Positions 6,157 through 6,901 of a stretch of DNA of 6,901 nucleotides are shown here, piece by piece; within the stretch, counting starts at the first letter, position 1; each line of letters begins with the position of its first letter. This DNA is from Candidatus Acidiferrum typicum. GTDB taxonomy: Bacteria > Acidobacteriota > Terriglobia > Acidiferrales > UBA7541. The notes beneath the pieces were generated by a model that made no database searches, was not told the DNA's origin, and saw only the letters and a list, made by a program, of their open reading frames with translations. Where the stretch lies: assembly GCA_002478115.1 (NCBI GenBank), contig DLMH01000100.1, forward strand, positions 1 through 6,901. Direction: 5' to 3'. Made by a program: the position numbers and the translations under genes.

Positions 6157-6235
6157 GACGCTTACAAAGTTATGCCGGCCCTAAAAGGCAGAAATACGCA
6201 GGTCGGCAAAATGGATTCTCTTTCTGTTAAGCGTC
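6157..6235 (+). ncRNA. Structured RNA domain: outer 8-bp stem with an inner 8-bp stem
   Basis: GACGCTTA (6157-6164) pairs perfectly with TAAGCGTC (6228-6235). Within it TGCCGGCC (6173-6180) pairs with GGTCGGCA (6201-6208) through eight pairs including one G-U. The inner loop is 20 bases and contains GGCAGAAAT. Two nested 8-bp stems of this kind are unlikely by chance and point to a folded RNA, here proposed as the 5' part of intron domain I. G-U in place of G-C is what an RNA helix tolerates. Confidence 0.55.
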
Positions 6236-6398
6236 TCGGTATTATAACACTAATTAACAGTCGTTGGCTTCTGCGTCCATCAGGGGTTCTTCTGCCGTTC
6301 AGGGCGTTTCTTAAATGACGAAGCACTAAGTTCTGCTATCAGGGGCATAAAGGACAATAAGGAAAGGTTCTTCATCGATCGAGCAGTATCTGAAGGTT

Positions 6399-6445
6399 AA
6401 ACTTATCGGGCTACCAAAGACTGACAATAAGAGCCCTTCGAGTTT
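6399..6445 (+). ncRNA. Two-part hairpin in the structured region
   Basis: AAACT (6399-6403) pairs with AGTTT (6441-6445), extendable by two T-G pairs outward. After a 4x4 internal loop (TATC/TTCG), GGGCT (6408-6412) pairs with AGCCC (6432-6436). The loop is 19 bases and purine-rich. It is consistent with a subdomain of a large folded RNA; assignment to a particular intron subdomain is not possible by eye. Confidence 0.4.
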
Positions 6446-6615
6446 GGCGTTTCTCAAACAGGTAGTGACAGAGTCAAAAATACAGCAGCGCCTGGACCAA
6501 TATCGAGTAAGAAAAACTCATGCACGGTTCCATAACTATTCGGCACATTCCGCTAGAACCTGAAAAGGACCAATTGCGTCAGAGTCAAGCGTGGCTGCGG
6601 ACAGCATAAACTGGG

Positions 6616-6643
6616 GACGAGGCCTTGGAAACAAGGCGTCGTC
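6616..6643 (+). ncRNA. GAAA-tetraloop hairpin
   Basis: GACGA-G-GCCTTG (6616-6627) folds onto CAAGGC-G-TCGTC (6632-6643) around GAAA (6628-6631). This gives 6 bp, a G-G mismatch, then 5 bp. A GNRA tetraloop on a long stem is a typical docking element in self-splicing introns. Its place, before the coding domain, would suit domain II or III. TGGG (6612-6615) and CCCA (6652-6655) may extend the base after a bulge. Confidence 0.6.
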
Positions 6644-6775
6644 GGCTTCCTCCCAACCACTGCATCTCTTCTCTCAGGATACTGAAAGAGGTGAATGAGA
6701 AGCGCGATCCAGTGCCCGATAAAGGGATAAGACTTCTCCAGTTCCTGTACTTCCCGCGCCCTAGGATTTGTTTGG

Positions 6776-6820
6776 ACACCGAATTGTGATGAAAATGAAT
6801 CAGAGATCACGAGGAGGTGT
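6776..6820 (+). promoter_or_regulatory. Hairpin holding the Shine-Dalgarno (domain IVa-like)
   Basis: ACACC (6776-6780) pairs with GGTGT (6816-6820). A symmetrical 5x5 internal loop follows (GAATT / GAGGA), then GTGAT (6786-6790) pairs with ATCAC (6806-6810), with a 15-base purine-rich loop. The ribosome site GGAGG (6813-6817) lies partly in the internal loop and partly in the outer helix, and the ATG comes at 6823. In the lactococcal Ll.LtrB intron the equivalent domain IVa hairpin contains the ribosome site and is the main binding site of the maturase, which thereby represses its own translation. The arrangement here would permit the same control. Confidence 0.45.
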
Positions 6821-6822
6821 GT

Positions 6823-6900
6823 ATGAGCAAGGAGAGAGAATCAGCTTCGGGAGGCCCGGAGGGAGCCCGGAGGGCGAGTGGGTACGTTGAACATGAATGA
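6823..6900 (+). CDS. Small 25-residue ORF (leader) before the presumed reverse transcriptase
   Basis: ATG at 6823 has the best ribosome site in the window (GAGGAGGTG, 5-6 bases away). It encodes 25 residues, MSKERESASGGPEG followed by ARRASGYVEHE, ending with TGA at 6898-6900. The peptide is charged and low in complexity, and no function is recognised. The stop overlaps a further ATG (6893, another frame), so ribosomes ending here could restart on the next gene, making this a coupling leader. It could instead be the true N-terminus of the next protein separated by a frameshift. The strong signal suggests it is translated. Confidence 0.45.
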   Translation: MSKERESASGGPEGARRASGYVEHE

Positions 6901-6901
6901 T
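6893..6901 (+). CDS. Presumed start of a group II intron reverse transcriptase/maturase (cut by window edge)
   Basis: ATG AAT GAT (M-N-D) begins inside the 25-codon leader and runs off the window. A group II intron reverse transcriptase is expected from the upstream RNA structure and from my recollection that one large family of these proteins begins with MND. Only three codons are visible, so this is a prediction. The ATG at 6897 (ATGA overlap with the leader stop) is an alternative start. Confidence 0.3.

Larger units (their letters stand above)
6155..6901 (+). mobile_element. Probable group II intron, 5' part (ribozyme domains I-III and start of domain IV)
   Basis: This region has no long ORF but is dense in nested stems with RNA-like loops: 6157-6235, 6173-6208, 6399-6445, 6616-6643 (GAAA tetraloop), 6671-6690 and 6776-6820. 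The last of these holds a strong ribosome site directly before an ORF. That layout, structured RNA of several hundred bases, then a hairpin containing the Shine-Dalgarno, then an ORF opening, is how group II introns place their reverse transcriptase/maturase gene in domain IV. The first codons after the short leader (M-N-D, from 6893) agree with the N-terminus I recall for a widespread family of bacterial intron reverse transcriptases. The 5' end is not settled: 6155 (GTGAC, near the GUGYG consensus) is a candidate and a later start is possible. Domains V and VI and the 3' end lie beyond the window. No reverse transcriptase motif can be seen, so the call rests on structure and layout. Confidence 0.45.

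Noticed and set aside
6553..6810. Minus-strand open frames of 85 and 64 codons opposite the structured region
   Set aside because: They run through the GAAA hairpin and other stems, have no ribosome site and show no motif. The plus-strand RNA-structure reading explains the region better.
1..6901. tRNA genes, rRNA and CRISPR arrays
   Set aside because: No cloverleaf with a GTTCGA-type arm, no rRNA-like sequence and no regularly spaced direct repeats of CRISPR length were seen on either strand.

Overview
The window looks like a decayed stretch of a surface-polysaccharide locus from a soil-type bacterium with moderate to high GC. The style of the integrase fragment and of the small secreted protein fits Acidobacteriota, but that is a judgement from memory of these families and not a proven assignment. 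The only complete, confidently named genes are the four dTDP-L-rhamnose genes. They are arranged as two divergent pairs: rfbC-rfbD (rmlC-rmlD) leftward at 1937-442 and rfbA-rfbB (rmlA-rmlB) rightward at 2507-4350. A 569-bp gene-free region lies between the pairs and must hold the start signals for both. Together the four enzymes take glucose-1-phosphate and dTTP to dTDP-L-rhamnose: RmlA activates, RmlB dehydrates, RmlC epimerises and RmlD reduces.

Both flanks carry broken genes. On the left (179-382, + strand) is the last 67 codons of a GT4-type glycosyltransferase whose upstream part is missing. On the right (4517 to about 4862, - strand) is the C-terminal half of a class I SAM-dependent methyltransferase with one frameshift, one in-frame amber codon and no N-terminus. 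It abuts the first 65 codons of a tyrosine recombinase/integrase (GTG at 4886, + strand), which loses its family-like sequence at about 5080. The rml block is therefore bordered on both sides by rearrangement scars.

Further right is an intact small secreted protein of unknown function (5313-5801). It has a signal peptide, a Ser/Lys/Ala-rich linker and a four-Cys domain that may be an OB-fold. A roughly 350-bp gene-free stretch follows, with a strong hairpin and a sigma-70-like promoter candidate.

From about 6155 to the right edge there is no long ORF but many nested inverted repeats, including a GAAA-tetraloop hairpin. Near the edge a hairpin holds a strong Shine-Dalgarno sequence, followed by a 25-codon ORF whose stop overlaps a new start reading M-N-D. 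I read this as the 5' half of a group II intron (domains I to III, then a domain IVa-like element) running into its reverse transcriptase gene, which lies beyond the window. This is an inference from RNA structure and layout. The catalytic domain V and the reverse transcriptase motifs are not in the window.
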